This document shows positions 10,115 through 20,331 of a DNA stretch of 64,000 bases, piece after piece (within the stretch, counting starts at the first letter, position 1; each line of letters starts with the position of its first letter). Made by a program: the position numbers and the translations under genes. Below the pieces are notes generated by a model. The model saw only the letters and a program-made list of their open reading frames with translations, was not told the DNA's origin and did not search any database. The stretch comes from Campanula takesimana (lineage: Eukaryota > Streptophyta > Magnoliopsida > Asterales > Campanulaceae): positions 3,472,001 to 3,536,000 of the forward strand of contig JAOWBW010000006.1 of NCBI GenBank assembly GCA_026119855.1, written 5' to 3'.

Positions 10115-11856
10115 TAGCTTGGTATACAAAATTGCATACCATTATTAACCACCAAAGTCGGTTGATAGGCTAAATCGCACACCTACAAATTAAACACGGA
10201 CTAAGTTCTAATAATATGTAGCTAGGGAAAGTCCAGAATCGATCCACGAAGAACGGTTATATTTGTTTACGTAATTATCATTTGACAAGATTGGGGGAAA
10301 ATAAATTATTAAATCCTAAAAACATAAATTAAACTAATTTAAATTGAGTTAAAACAATAATTAAGTAATACTTCAGATTTGATTACGTCCCCACCTAATT
10401 ATTCAATTATCATCGATATCTTTTTTCACTTTTTACCCTATTCACTTGGTCACGATATTTATTTCAATCTTTGTTTCTTCTTTCAGAATAGTTACTGGCA
10501 CACTCACTAGAAACTCTAATTAATAAATTAATCTAACTGGCTCTTAGTGTTTTTATAGGTATGTGACATATCTCTCAGTATTTTTTATAGGTCTATGACA
10601 CGTCTCTCAGTGTTTTATAGGCTTGCGACATGGCTCTTAGTGTTTTTATAGGTATGTGACATGTCTCTCAGTATTTTTATAGGTATGTGACACGTCTCTC
10701 AGTCTTTTAATAGGTATGTGACTTGTGTCTCAGTGTTTTTATAGGTCTGAGACATGGCTCTCAGTGTTTTTATAGGTTTGTGACATGTATCTCAGAGTTT
10801 TTATAGGTCTGCGGCATAACTCTTAGTGTTTTTATAGGTTTGTGACATGGCTCTCAGTGTTTTTAGAGGTATGTGACGTGGTTTTAAGTGTTTTTATGGG
10901 TATGTGACATGTCTCTCAATGTTTTTATAAATTATGTGACGTGGTTCTAAGTGTTTTAATTGGCATGTGACATGGTTTCAAGTGTTTTTATAGGTATGTG
11001 ATATGGTTCTAAGTGTTTTTATTAGTGTGTGACATGGTTCCAAGTGTTTTTATTATTAAATTAATACGGAGGTGAATTAAGAATACTAACCGCGGTGATG
11101 CTTTAAAATTTTCAGATCTTCAATCTTTGTTCTTCGCGCTTCTTTGAATCACGATCTCAGGAACACGACCACAAAATTTGGATCACGAACTTGAAGGAGT
11201 TGATGCCAACGCCCTCTATGTTTATCCACACGCGAACGAATATCAAGAACACCTTCTTGATCTGGATTGCTAGACACAATAGAACACGTTTCTATTATGG
11301 ATGCTATATGAAAATATGGTTCTTGTTCTTAAGGAAGAAGAAGACCAGATTTTCTCTCTTGGAGGCTTTTGAATTTGATTACAATAATCACTACTGACCT
11401 AGGGGATTGAGAGGGGTTTTTATACTTCTTAAACCCAACAAGTTTAGGTTTGGAAGTCTAATTCTCGTCAAAACCCGGAGTCCTCAGAAATCCAGAACAG
11501 CGTAAGGTCCGCCCGGGGCAAGATAATGGTGCGCCCGGATCACCCAATGGGTCTGCCCTGGTCACCAACTAGGTCCGCCTGGGTCCTCTCACTGGTCCAA
11601 CCGGGTATACACCCAGGTCCGGACGGACCTTTCTGGTTTTCCTATTTTCGTATTTCCTTCTTAAAATCTGATTTTAAGAATTTACAAAATTCCAAGTTAG
11701 CCATTTCCAAATTCGTTCTTTTGTGTGTGACCCCATAAGATTATTTTAAGTTGGCAATGTGATCAAAACCATTTGATAATATAAATCATGAGTAGACTCT
11801 AGCAAGTCGTCATGACTACCCAATTAATATAAATTGTCAAAGTTCGTGTATCCTTT
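10115..11856 (-). repeat. LTR-like region carrying a minisatellite (boundaries unresolved)
   Basis: Several LTR-like traits are present on the minus strand: a TATA-like GTATAAAAACC (11425-11415), a cluster of CCGCCCGGG-type boxes upstream of it (11490-11630) and leader-like sequence near 10200-10250. No TG/CA ends with target duplication were found and no retroelement gene is attached, so a decayed solo LTR is only one possibility. The 68- and 70-codon ORFs here look like chance. Confidence 0.35.
10541..11052. repeat. 31-bp minisatellite
   Basis: About 16 degenerate tandem copies of a unit like GTTTTTATAGGTATGTGACA followed by TGTCTCTCAGT. Copies differ mainly at the ATGTGAC and TCTCAG positions. 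Confidence 0.9.
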
Positions 11857-12471
11857 AGGCCTCGTTTGGCACATGGGAATATGTGTGTGGGAATGGATAT
11901 GTGATATCTGGGTATATGAAATCTGGGAATGATGAGAATTATGTATTCCCATTCCTTTGTTTGTCACGTGCTTATGCTAAAGTAAAGGAATGGATATTTG
12001 ATTGCCATTCCTATGTTTGGGTTACATGGCTATCTAATAGGTAATTTTTTTTTTTAGGAAAAACTGTAAATATAGTACCTGAACTATTGGGGTTATTTTG
12101 GATTTGGTACCTGGACTCTAATTTTTTTTATATACTTAATAATATGAAGTAATATTTTGCTTTTTATTTTTTACTAAATCATATTGCTGTAGATTAATGC
12201 CCTGAAACATATAAATTTGATTAAAAAAAAAAACTAAATTTGTTAATTTATCAAATATGAGAATGCATAATAGATTACGAAACAATCAAATTAATAATTG
12301 ATAAAATATCAAATTTATTTCAACCCAAACGTATGAAATGATACTAAAACAAATCTATCTATTGAATATCTAGAGAGAAAAAAATAAGTTTTACGATAAT
12401 CGAATTAAATTAAACTAGAAAATTAAATAAATAGTAGACTTTCGTGAAGTAGCCTAGTTTGCTTTCTCAAG

Positions 12472-12890
12472 TTAATTCATCACCCACGGTTTCTTGAAAT
12501 AATCTGGAAAGGAGAAGAGGTAGTCAACCTTATGAGAGTCGGCGACTATTATCTCTTCAGCTTTGATACGATCCATGTCAGTTAAATCTGGAATATTTTG
12601 TATCTCATCAAAAACCTTCATTCTTCTTTCAGCAGCCTCAGCCTCAAACTGAAAGCAACCAGCGATTTTTGCTATATTATCATTTGCACCTTCATACAAG
12701 TTTCCAAGCTTGTTTGCTATTTCTGTTAGACCAGTTAACCAACCATCGGCTCGAGCTCTTTTCCTTCGGTGTTGATTAGAAGGTCCACCAGAAACTACAT
12801 TAGGTATAGCCGAGGATTGTGTTAAAGGTATGCAACCGTCAATATCATCAAGCCCATTTTGATTACTTATGTCATCAATGTTTATAGTCT
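12472..12890 (-). pseudogene. Harbinger Myb/SANT-like protein, C-terminal part
   Basis: The last about 140 codons of the minus-strand frame ending at 12472 do not belong to the gypsy pol they are joined to. They contain a basic stretch (NQHRRKRARADGW), a helical region and the ending SFPDYFKKPWVMN, the style of the Myb/SANT-like partner proteins of PIF/Harbinger transposons, which bind element ends and help recruit the transposase. The N-terminal domain of the same protein is found at 17914-18131, beyond the inserted gypsy. The middle of the protein is missing. Confidence 0.65.
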
Positions 12891-14353
12891 CTTCAATCTT
12901 GGAAGGATCTACGGATATTCCTCTATTAGAAACCACGTGCCCAAGAAAAGATACTTCCTCGAGCCAAAAAGCACACTTACTGAATTTCGCAAACAGTTGC
13001 TTCTCACGAAGAACAGATAAAACCATTCGCAAGTGTTGCTCGTGCTCCTCCTTAGACTTGGAATACACAAGAATATCGTCAATAAATACAACCACGAAGG
13101 TGTCAAGATAAGGCTTGAAAACCCGATTCATCATATCCATGAAAACAGCCGGAGCATTAGTCAACCCGAAAGGCATAACAAGAAATTCGTAATGACCATA
13201 CCTACTACGGAAAGCAGTCTTAGAAATATCCTCAGAACGGATCTTTAACTGATGGTACCCACTCCTCAAGTCAAGATTTGAAAAGACGACTGACCCTTGG
13301 AGTTGATCAAACAAGTCATCAATGTGAGGTAGAGGATACTTATTCTTTACGGTTACCTGATTCAGCTTCCTGTAGTCGATGCATAGTCTCAAAGACCCAT
13401 CTTTCTTCTTGACAAACAATACAGGAGCTCCCCACGGTGACACACTAGGACGGATGAATCCCCTATCAAGCAACTCTTGTAATTGCACCTTCAATTCTTT
13501 TAGTTCAGCTGGAGTCATTCTATAAGGTGCTTCAGATATGGGGGTAGTACCTGGAATCAAGTCAATACCAAACTCGATCTCTCTATCGGGAGGCATAGAA
13601 TATTCAGAAGAGAACACATCAGGAAACTCTTTAACAACATTCACATCTTCTACTTTAGGAGACTTTTTAGTAGTATCCAGAACACAAGCCAAATACCCCA
13701 CACAACCACGGTGCAATAACCTCCTAGCTTTCACATACGAAATAATACGAATTCCCTTACCCAAAGAAGTTGCCTCAAAAGTAAACACAGGCACACTAGG
13801 GATAGAAAACGTAACCACTTTCTTAAAACAATCAACAGAGGCATGATATTTACTTAACCAATCCATACCCAAAATAACATCAAAGTCTTGCAATGGCAAA
13901 ATAACTAGATCAGCAAGTAAAACATGCTCACTAATATGCACATCACAATCACGCAACACCTTGTCAGCTATCAAACAATTTCCCATAGGAGTCGACACTT
14001 CTAGCACATAAGGCAAAGACTCAAAGGAAGAATGCAATCGAGATGCAAAAGACACAGAAACATATGAATGCGATGAGCCGGGGTCTATAAGTGCACGTGC
14101 CCTCAAACTGGACATAGAAATTATACCTCCAATTACGGTGGAAGCATCCGAAGCTTGTTGTTGATTGATTGCAAACACACGACCTTGAACCTTTGGTTTT
14201 CCTGAGGCATCCCTTTTTTGACCCTGAGACGGTCCAACACTACTCCCCGATGGTTGACTCCCCAATCTCGGGCAATTTCTTTGAAAATGGCCAAGTTGTC
14301 CACAATTCAAACACTTTCCTTGTTTCTTCCAACACCGCTCCTCACTGTGCCCT
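12891..14353 (-). pseudogene. Gypsy-1 protease and RT, 3'-truncated
   Basis: The frame opens with a CCHC knuckle (CLNCGQLGHFQRNC) and continues into a retropepsin-like region with ALIDPGSSHSYVS and VILGMDWL. The RT domain follows (LCIDYRKLN, GYHQLKIRSED, VFIDDILVYSKS, FLGHVVSNRGI). The sequence then stops being gypsy and runs in frame into Harbinger Myb codons, so the 612-codon ORF is an accidental chimera. No RNase H or integrase remains. Amino-acid similarity to the tandem gypsy pol is high through RT, showing a related family. Confidence 0.85.
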
Positions 14354-15242
14354 TCCCTCTGAAAATAATTACATACTCTCTTGCTTTGACCCCGGAGAAA
14401 TTGCTTTGATTTCTAACAATCGGTTGTCCTTGTGGTTGTCCTCTAAATGGGGTTGAAGTCCCTTGTCCTCCACGATTATCATTCCTTTGCGGTTGCGGTC
14501 TACCTTGTCTTCCCGCACTAGCCAATTCCACCTTCCTCTTGTGTTCTTCAATGTCGTGCTCCACTTGATAAGCTCGATCAACTGCATCTTGAAATTCTTG
14601 TAGCTTGTGGGACACCAATTGAGTTCGGATCACTGTTTTTAAACCCTTAACAAATCTTGTTGCCTTTCTCTCCTCTGTTGCAATCAAATGGGTACAATAC
14701 CTCGATAGCTCCGTGAACTTGGCTGCATACTGAGCCACCGACATTGTATTCTGTTCCAAGCTAAGAAATTCCACTTCCTTCCGGTCTTGATCCACCCTTG
14801 GAATAAAATGTTCCTTGAACTTCCTCAGAAAATTTGCCCAAGTATATGGTACATGAGCTTCGTCCCAACTAGCCTTCAGTGTTCTCCACCAATACTCCGC
14901 AGCTCCACTCAGCTTGTAGGTAGCAAACCTAACTCGATCTTCTTCAGTACATACCAAGACATCAAATATCTTTTCCATGGACTCGATCCATCTCTCAACT
15001 TTGGTCACATCTGGTTCACCATCATAGCCGGTTGGTTTCATCTTCAAAAACTGTTCTAGACCATACCTCGGAGGTGCATGCTCTCCTCCTTGCCTCTGAT
15101 CATGGATGGTTTTCATTGAGGCCTCGAACATCCCTTGAAACATAGCTCGAGCTTCTTCCCTTACATTACTCTGGCCTGCAGTACCAGACTGTTCACCCTC
15201 ATGTTCCGGCATTTTTACTGAGTACTTGCATAAAACACTCAA
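14307..15242 (-). pseudogene. Gypsy-1 gag
   Basis: 311 codons beginning MSVLCKYSVKMPEHEGEQSG; the second methionine (MPEHEGEQ) is an equally good start. The central retrotransposon gag domain is clear (RWIESMEKIFDVL, AAEYWWRTLKASWDEA, FTELSRYC), followed by a basic Q/R/G-rich tail. A frameshift near 14390 makes the C-terminus read as nonsense. In the other frame a knuckle-like VCNYFQREGHSEERC with a substituted second cysteine leads into the protease frame. Gag would coat the element's RNA in cytoplasmic particles. Confidence 0.85.
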
Positions 15243-15308
15243 CGTTACTCACTCCATACTCAACTACCCTCCTAGGTCACTTAGTCATTCTATACCATCT
15301 ACAACATA

Positions 15309-15320
15309 GCTCTGATACCA
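15309..15320 (-). other. Gypsy-1 primer binding site
   Basis: TGGTATCAGAGC on the minus strand, two bases inside the LTR end at 15323; complementary to initiator methionine tRNA. Confidence 0.85.
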
Positions 15321-15322
15321 AC

Positions 15323-17913
15323 TGTCGCGCCCCGACCCATGGTCCTACTTGGCCCCACGTCCGGGACACGCACGGAAGACGTCATAAAACATTTCTAAGA
15401 AAATTTTTCGAAATATACTTTCTATAAAAAGGTTCACACAACCAACTCGATACTAAAACATGACTTCAAGTCACAAAACAACCTTTCACAAATAAGTACT
15501 AAGACACTTGGCTACAACTACTAACTTTACTTACTTAAATTACAAACACGAACGTCTACTAAAAGAGATGATACAAACCAAGTCACGGGTATACTACCCA
15601 AAAGGTATTACATTTACATAATGTATCCTTTACTTACACCACATTTCCCAAAATGTCTTACCCAAAGATCTCCTCGACGTCCTCCCTGTGTGTGTGAACT
15701 ATCCCCTGGGCTCCTTCTTATCTAAAACGGTAAACAAATAAAGGGTGAGAATAAATCTCAGTAAGTTACTAAAATGCAACTACATTACATGCTAATATGA
15801 TGAACATAAAGGAACAATTCCACAACTGATCATATAGCACATAGCACATAATATGAGAGGCTCCCTATCGCCAACCGTCCCATACCGGTTGGAAATAACG
15901 ACCAACTCATCATGCAACACATAAAGCGGAAATAAACACTCATACGTGGATACTGAGCCAAGGTTCTCAAACCAAACAATAGCCATCTGAGAGGCATCAA
16001 CTGAGCAGCATCGAAGAGCTGAAGCGGGTTCCGGAACCAAACAACAACAACAACAACAACAACGGGGAAAATGACACAAAGTCATAACCCAAAGTGCCCA
16101 ACCTTTGGCCTAAGGAAGGGGTTTAAAAATGGGAAACCAATGATAGGAGCCTTATAATGTACTTGGCTCGTGAGACCATTATAATCCCTATCACTGCCCA
16201 AACACACACAAAAGTACCAGCTGGACTTTACACGCAAGCACCCAATAGAAATACTTGCTTAAACACCAATCAGGGACAATGATTCCAATGTAGGGAACCA
16301 TGCCAAACACATCAAGAAGATGAACTATTCCAACACATTACAAAGTGTTCAACAATGCTCACATAATCAATTACTAACATTTCACAACACTTGTGTACAC
16401 AAAGGTACCACTTCTACCACTTTAGTGATCCATAACAATCATCTAACTACTTTAGGACACTACCCAAAAACTAGACCAAGATTGACCTTTAAACCCCTTA
16501 GTTTGAAAACTCCAAACTTTTCCAGATAACTGGGCGGTCGCCCAAACAGGGCTGTGCGGCCGCCCAAAATGCTCTGTTCCATGAAGAAAACCCTTCAGAT
16601 AGGTGTGCGGCCGCACGCCCATTTTTGGGCGGCCGCCCACATCACCCGGCAGACCTAAAACCTTAACCAAAGTTCACTCCTTACATTTCACAACCCAAAA
16701 TTTCCAAAGCTTGCAACACTTAACATCTACACTTACACAAAGGCTAAAACTCAGCCTAAGAACAATACTAACACCAACAAGAACCAATTCTATTTTACTC
16801 CCTTTGTCCCAAATTTACAAGTATAAATAAAACATACCAAAACCTTGTTTTATCACATATAAAGCATATCAAGCATACTTATGACCATTTTAACATTTAA
16901 AGGGGGGTTAGTAACTTACCTATTTTCCGGAAAAGATGTCAAGAAAAATAATATTGATCGGTAGATATGATCTAATCAACACCCTGAACATTTATATGTA
17001 ATTAGATTTGAAAAAGGAGTAGTAAATAAAATAAAAGAAAATGAACAAGAACAATCTTCACCTTAATCAACAATGGAGGAATCCTCTGGAAATGATTTGG
17101 GAAATTTGGTGACTATGTGTGTGTGTGAACTAGGGATGGCCAAACCGGACCGGAACCGGACCGGAACCGGACCGGAAAAGCCCGGAACCGGAGCAAACCA
17201 GGGAGTAAATCGGAACCGGAGTAACCGGAACCGTGGTAAGTGCGGGCCGGTTCAGGGTCACATATATGGCGAACCGGAACCGGAACCGGATCGTCATTTC
17301 CATTAAAAAAAATAAAAAACCCTTATTTTTCAATAAATTTTAACATGTTTATTCATTCGTGTATTATAAAATAAAAATCTCTCGTCTTTTAATAAATTTT
17401 AACATGTTTATTCATTATTGTATGATAAAAAAAAATAAAAAAAGGTAGCGTGGACTGAACCGGAACCGGACCGGAACCGGATTGTGATGACCGGAACCGG
17501 AACCGGTGTAAGCGCGGGCCGGTTCAGGGTCACATATATGCTGAACCGGAACCGGCGGTTTCGAACCGGAACCGGGCCCGGAACCGGTTTTGGTCATCCC
17601 TAGTGTGAACCGCATGGAGAGGGATGGGAATTAAGAATGGTTTTGCAAATTTCAAATTTTCATTTAAGTCCCTCCACTTCCACCTTTAACACATAAACCC
17701 CTAAAGTTATACTTTTCAAATAAGGATCCTAAGGTTTCAACTTAAATAATTAACTCCCTTAACACTTGTTACAACTAACACCAATAATCAATCAAGATGT
17801 GCAAATTATGAATTATGATGCAACACATAAAATGCACACAAAATTTTAAATAAAATTCCTCAAAATATAAAATAAATATTAAAATAAATAAAACGGATTT
17901 CGGGGTCGTTACA
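15323..17913 (-). repeat. Gypsy-1 5' LTR (2591 bp, with nested hAT MITE)
   Basis: On the plus strand it starts TGTCGCGCCCCGACC and ends GGGGTCGTTACA. It shares blocks with the tandem gypsy LTRs, for example GTCCCAAATTTACAAGTA and the AATAAAGGGTGAGA / ATCTCAGTAAG segment, so the families are related. Four CpG-rich boxes (GGCGGTCGCCC, GTGCGGCCGC and similar) lie at 16525-16645. A CAA repeat lies near 16042-16062. A 472-bp hAT MITE is inserted at 17131. Confidence 0.85.
17131..17602. mobile_element. hAT-type MITE rich in CCGGAA (472 bp)
   Basis: Starts TAGGGATGGCCAAACCGGAC and ends TTTTGGTCATCCCTA with the 8-bp duplication GTGTGAAC at 17123-17130 and 17603-17610. The arms are dense in CCGGAACCGG words around an AT-rich centre with two near-identical ATTTTAACATGTTTATTCAT segments. 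It sits in the gypsy-1 LTR, so it inserted after gypsy-1. ORFs reading GTGTGP-type peptides are repeat artefacts. Confidence 0.92.
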
Positions 17914-18131
17914 TGTGGCCTTGCCTTAAGACCGCATCCTGACAACTTTTCTTCTAGCATTTTCTCCAACCGAGTTAGATATCCATCCTTAAATGTTCCA
18001 TTGTCGCATTTGGCATGACCCTCACTAGATAAATCAAGCAATGCTTCCACTAGTTTTGCATCTTCGTTCTTAGTCCATTGATGTTTATTCACACCTCGTC
18101 CTCTAGGTTGCTCCGTTGACTGAGTTGCCAT
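17914..18131 (-). pseudogene. Harbinger Myb/SANT-like protein, N-terminal part
   Basis: Starts MATQSTEQPRGRGVNKHQWT at 18131 and continues through W-T-x-x-E-D-x-x-L-V-E-A-L, the first helix of the Myb/SANT-like domain found in PIF/Harbinger partner proteins, to LKARPH, where gypsy-1 LTR sequence (17913) interrupts it. The tryptophan and acidic residues typical of the domain are intact. A Mutator-like element begins about 34 bases upstream of the ATG, inside the probable 5' UTR. The C-terminal part lies at 12472-12890. Confidence 0.75.
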
Positions 18132-18164
18132 CGCTTTTTTCCTAAGATAACATGGTAAAAAATT

Positions 18165-19644
18165 GGGAAAATATAGAAATATACCCCTGTAGTTAGCTTA
18201 AGGATGCAGATATGCACTTACACAAGTTAATTGCCATATTAACCCCCGTACTCAAGAATAATGTGTGGAAATTAGGCCACCGTCATCTTTTCGTCCAAAA
18301 CTTAACAGAAATGCTGACTGGGCATCCTAGTTGGCAAGTAAAATTGATTGTGTGGAAAAAAACTACCCAAGTGAAATTGTTGAGTATGATGGGGCTCAAA
18401 ACTACGTCGTTTTAATACATAAAGTCAATGTTCATTAAATAGTTAACATGTATGTTAAATAATTGATGAAATATCACTTTCTTAGCCCTTTCAGTTAGCA
18501 AATTTGTTAAAAAAAAAAAACTCAAATCTTCCCAATCATCCTCATTCACATCATCCACCATCACCATCACCAACACCATCGGCACCCACCATCACCAACA
18601 CTGCCATCACCACCAAAATCAACACCATCACCACCAAAAATCTCAAATCTTCTTGATCAACCTCATCCTTAGCGTCCCCAATACCAACACCACCGTCACC
18701 CTCCACCATCCACTATTACCACTAAAATTAACACCACCATCACCACAAAAATCAACACCACCACCACCACCAATAATTACAACAAAAAATTGAATTTTTT
18801 TTGACAGATCAGGATATATCACAAGCCAAAAAATCTCAAATTTCAAAATCCAAATCTCAATTCAAAGCCAATATCGTTAAAATAAAAATCACAATTTGTG
18901 TAATCTGAAATAGATCTGAGAGCAATTTCAATAATGCTACAATTTTAATATTGCAATCAATGGCAGTCGAAGATGAACGGGTCGGATTCAATGGAAGTCG
19001 AAGATGATTTTTTGAACCCAGACCTTATTGATAGAGATGGTGCTCGTCTGAATATGAAATGTAGCCGGAGGGAAAGAGTTCACCGGATTATGAAGAGACT
19101 GACCGGATTCTATAGAGTTCGCCGGATTATGAAGAGCCTGACCGGAATCTATGGACTTCGCCGGGATTAAGAGTGTTCGACTGGCCAAACAGGGCAGAAA
19201 CAGAAAAACGGTGATACTTGACAAATGGGGTAATGGAAATTAGGGAGAAGAAAAGGCATGTGAGGAGCGAAGGTGGCAGCTTGGGCGGGAAAACGAGAAG
19301 TGGTGAGAAGCGGCAGTTGCTGGGAACGAGAAGGAGGGGGACGGCGTTTATAATAGTATTAGGTTTTATTATTTTCATTCTAACCCCTTTACTTTAATAT
19401 ACTCAATTTTATGTCCCAAAATTTCCACATCAGTAATTCTATTATGAATTTTTCCACGTGTGCTTGTCAAAAATCCAAATTAACTGATGAGTCATTAATT
19501 CTGTTAAGTTTTGGAAGGAAAGGTGACGGTGGCCTAATTTCCACGCATTATTCTTGAGTACGGGGGTTAATATGACAATTAACTTGTATAAGGGCATATC
19601 GGCATCCTTAAGCTAAGTACAGGGGTATATTTCTATATTTTCCC
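18165..19644. mobile_element. Mutator-like element with long terminal inverted repeats (1480 bp)
   Basis: The ends GGGAAAATATAGAAATATAC and its complement are followed by about 150 bases of inverted similarity (18165-18330 against 19480-19644). Both flanks read GTAAAAAATT (18155-18164, 19645-19654). Such 9-10 bp duplications and long termini are typical of MULEs. No transposase is present. The interior has CACCAT/ATCACC-rich sequence (18545-18775) and a short plus-strand ORF (18973-19170) with an internal duplication (MKRLTG.. / MKSLTG..), which may be captured or simple-sequence DNA. Confidence 0.85.
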
Positions 19645-19832
19645 GTAAAAAATTCAAGTATTAAAGACAATGCAACAGGCCAAATTACTATATTATATGC
19701 TATAGGTTAGGAATTGTTGTTCATTTCCTAGCTAGTAGAATAGAAGGTTAAGAAAAAAGTATAGAAGGTTAAGAAAATAACAGGATACACACGAGTAGCC
19801 ATATTATTAAGCTGCCATTGTTATTTTCCAAA

Positions 19833-20046
19833 TAGGGATGGCAAAGGGGCGGGTTCGGGGAGGGTTTTATCAAAACCGAACCCAACCCTATCCTTAAAGA
19901 GGGTGGTTCGGGTCGGGCCGGGTCAACATCAAAACCCGAACCCGGCCCTGACCCGCTCGGTTCATGAAAATTACAACCCAAACCCTACTTTTTCAGGGCA
20001 GATCGCCTTCGAATTCGGATCGGGTTCGGGCGAATTGCCATCCCTA
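19833..20046. mobile_element. hAT-type MITE (214 bp)
   Basis: Starts TAGGGATGGCAAAGGGGCGG and ends GCGAATTGCCATCCCTA, with the 8-bp duplication TTTCCAAA at 19825-19832 and 20047-20054. The interior carries GGGTTCGG-type words in both orientations. Same terminus family as the MITEs at 9637 and 17131. Confidence 0.92.
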
Positions 20047-20083
20047 TTTCCAAATACAACTCGGTAAGAATTTTAATACACCC

Positions 20084-20157
20084 TTCGTCTCAAAATGATC
20101 TTCACATTTTTTTTGTTACTACGCCAAAAAATGAGAAGATCATTTTGAGACGGAGTT
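20084..20157. mobile_element. Short Stowaway-like hairpin
   Basis: CTTCGTCTCAAAATGATCTT and its complement AAGATCATTTTGAGACGGAG enclose about 35 bases. The left boundary is soft and no clean TA pair was fixed. A related end occurs at 23300. Confidence 0.6.
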
Positions 20158-20331
20158 AGAATATAAAAGCAAAACTCAATAACATGAACATATACGCAGA
20201 AACAAAATAAACTTCACATAGATTCATAATAAAAGACACAATGTTTATCAATGTCACCACTACTTTTATTGAAATGTAGTAAAAATAAACGTTTAAAAAA
20301 ATCTAGATCAAACTCAGTAACTGAATACAAA

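Larger units (their letters stand above)
12891..17913 (-). mobile_element. Gypsy-1: truncated Ty3/gypsy element inside the Harbinger
   Basis: The minus-strand order is LTR (17913-15323), PBS (15320-15309), gag, protease, RT, then an abrupt end inside RT after DPSKIE near 12891, where Harbinger Myb sequence begins. The rest of RT, RNase H, integrase and the 3' LTR are gone. The 5 bases beyond the LTR (tgtgg, 17914-17918) have no counterpart at the truncated side. A deletion spanning the element's 3' half and the middle of the Myb gene explains the structure. The lineage is the same general type as the tandem gypsy at 35674-52351. Confidence 0.85.

Noticed and set aside
11857..12060. Independent Tourist MITE starting GGCCTCGTTTGG
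   Set aside because: No right terminus is found nearby; it is better explained as the left end of the Harbinger that carries the Myb and transposase genes.
12472..14310. A single 612-codon retrotransposon-Myb fusion protein
   Set aside because: The join at about 12890 is a deletion junction between gypsy RT and the Harbinger Myb tail; the Myb N-terminus lies beyond the gypsy LTR.
17073..17615. ORFs with GTGTGP or PVPVRFR repeats
   Set aside because: By-products of the CCGGAA-rich hAT MITE.
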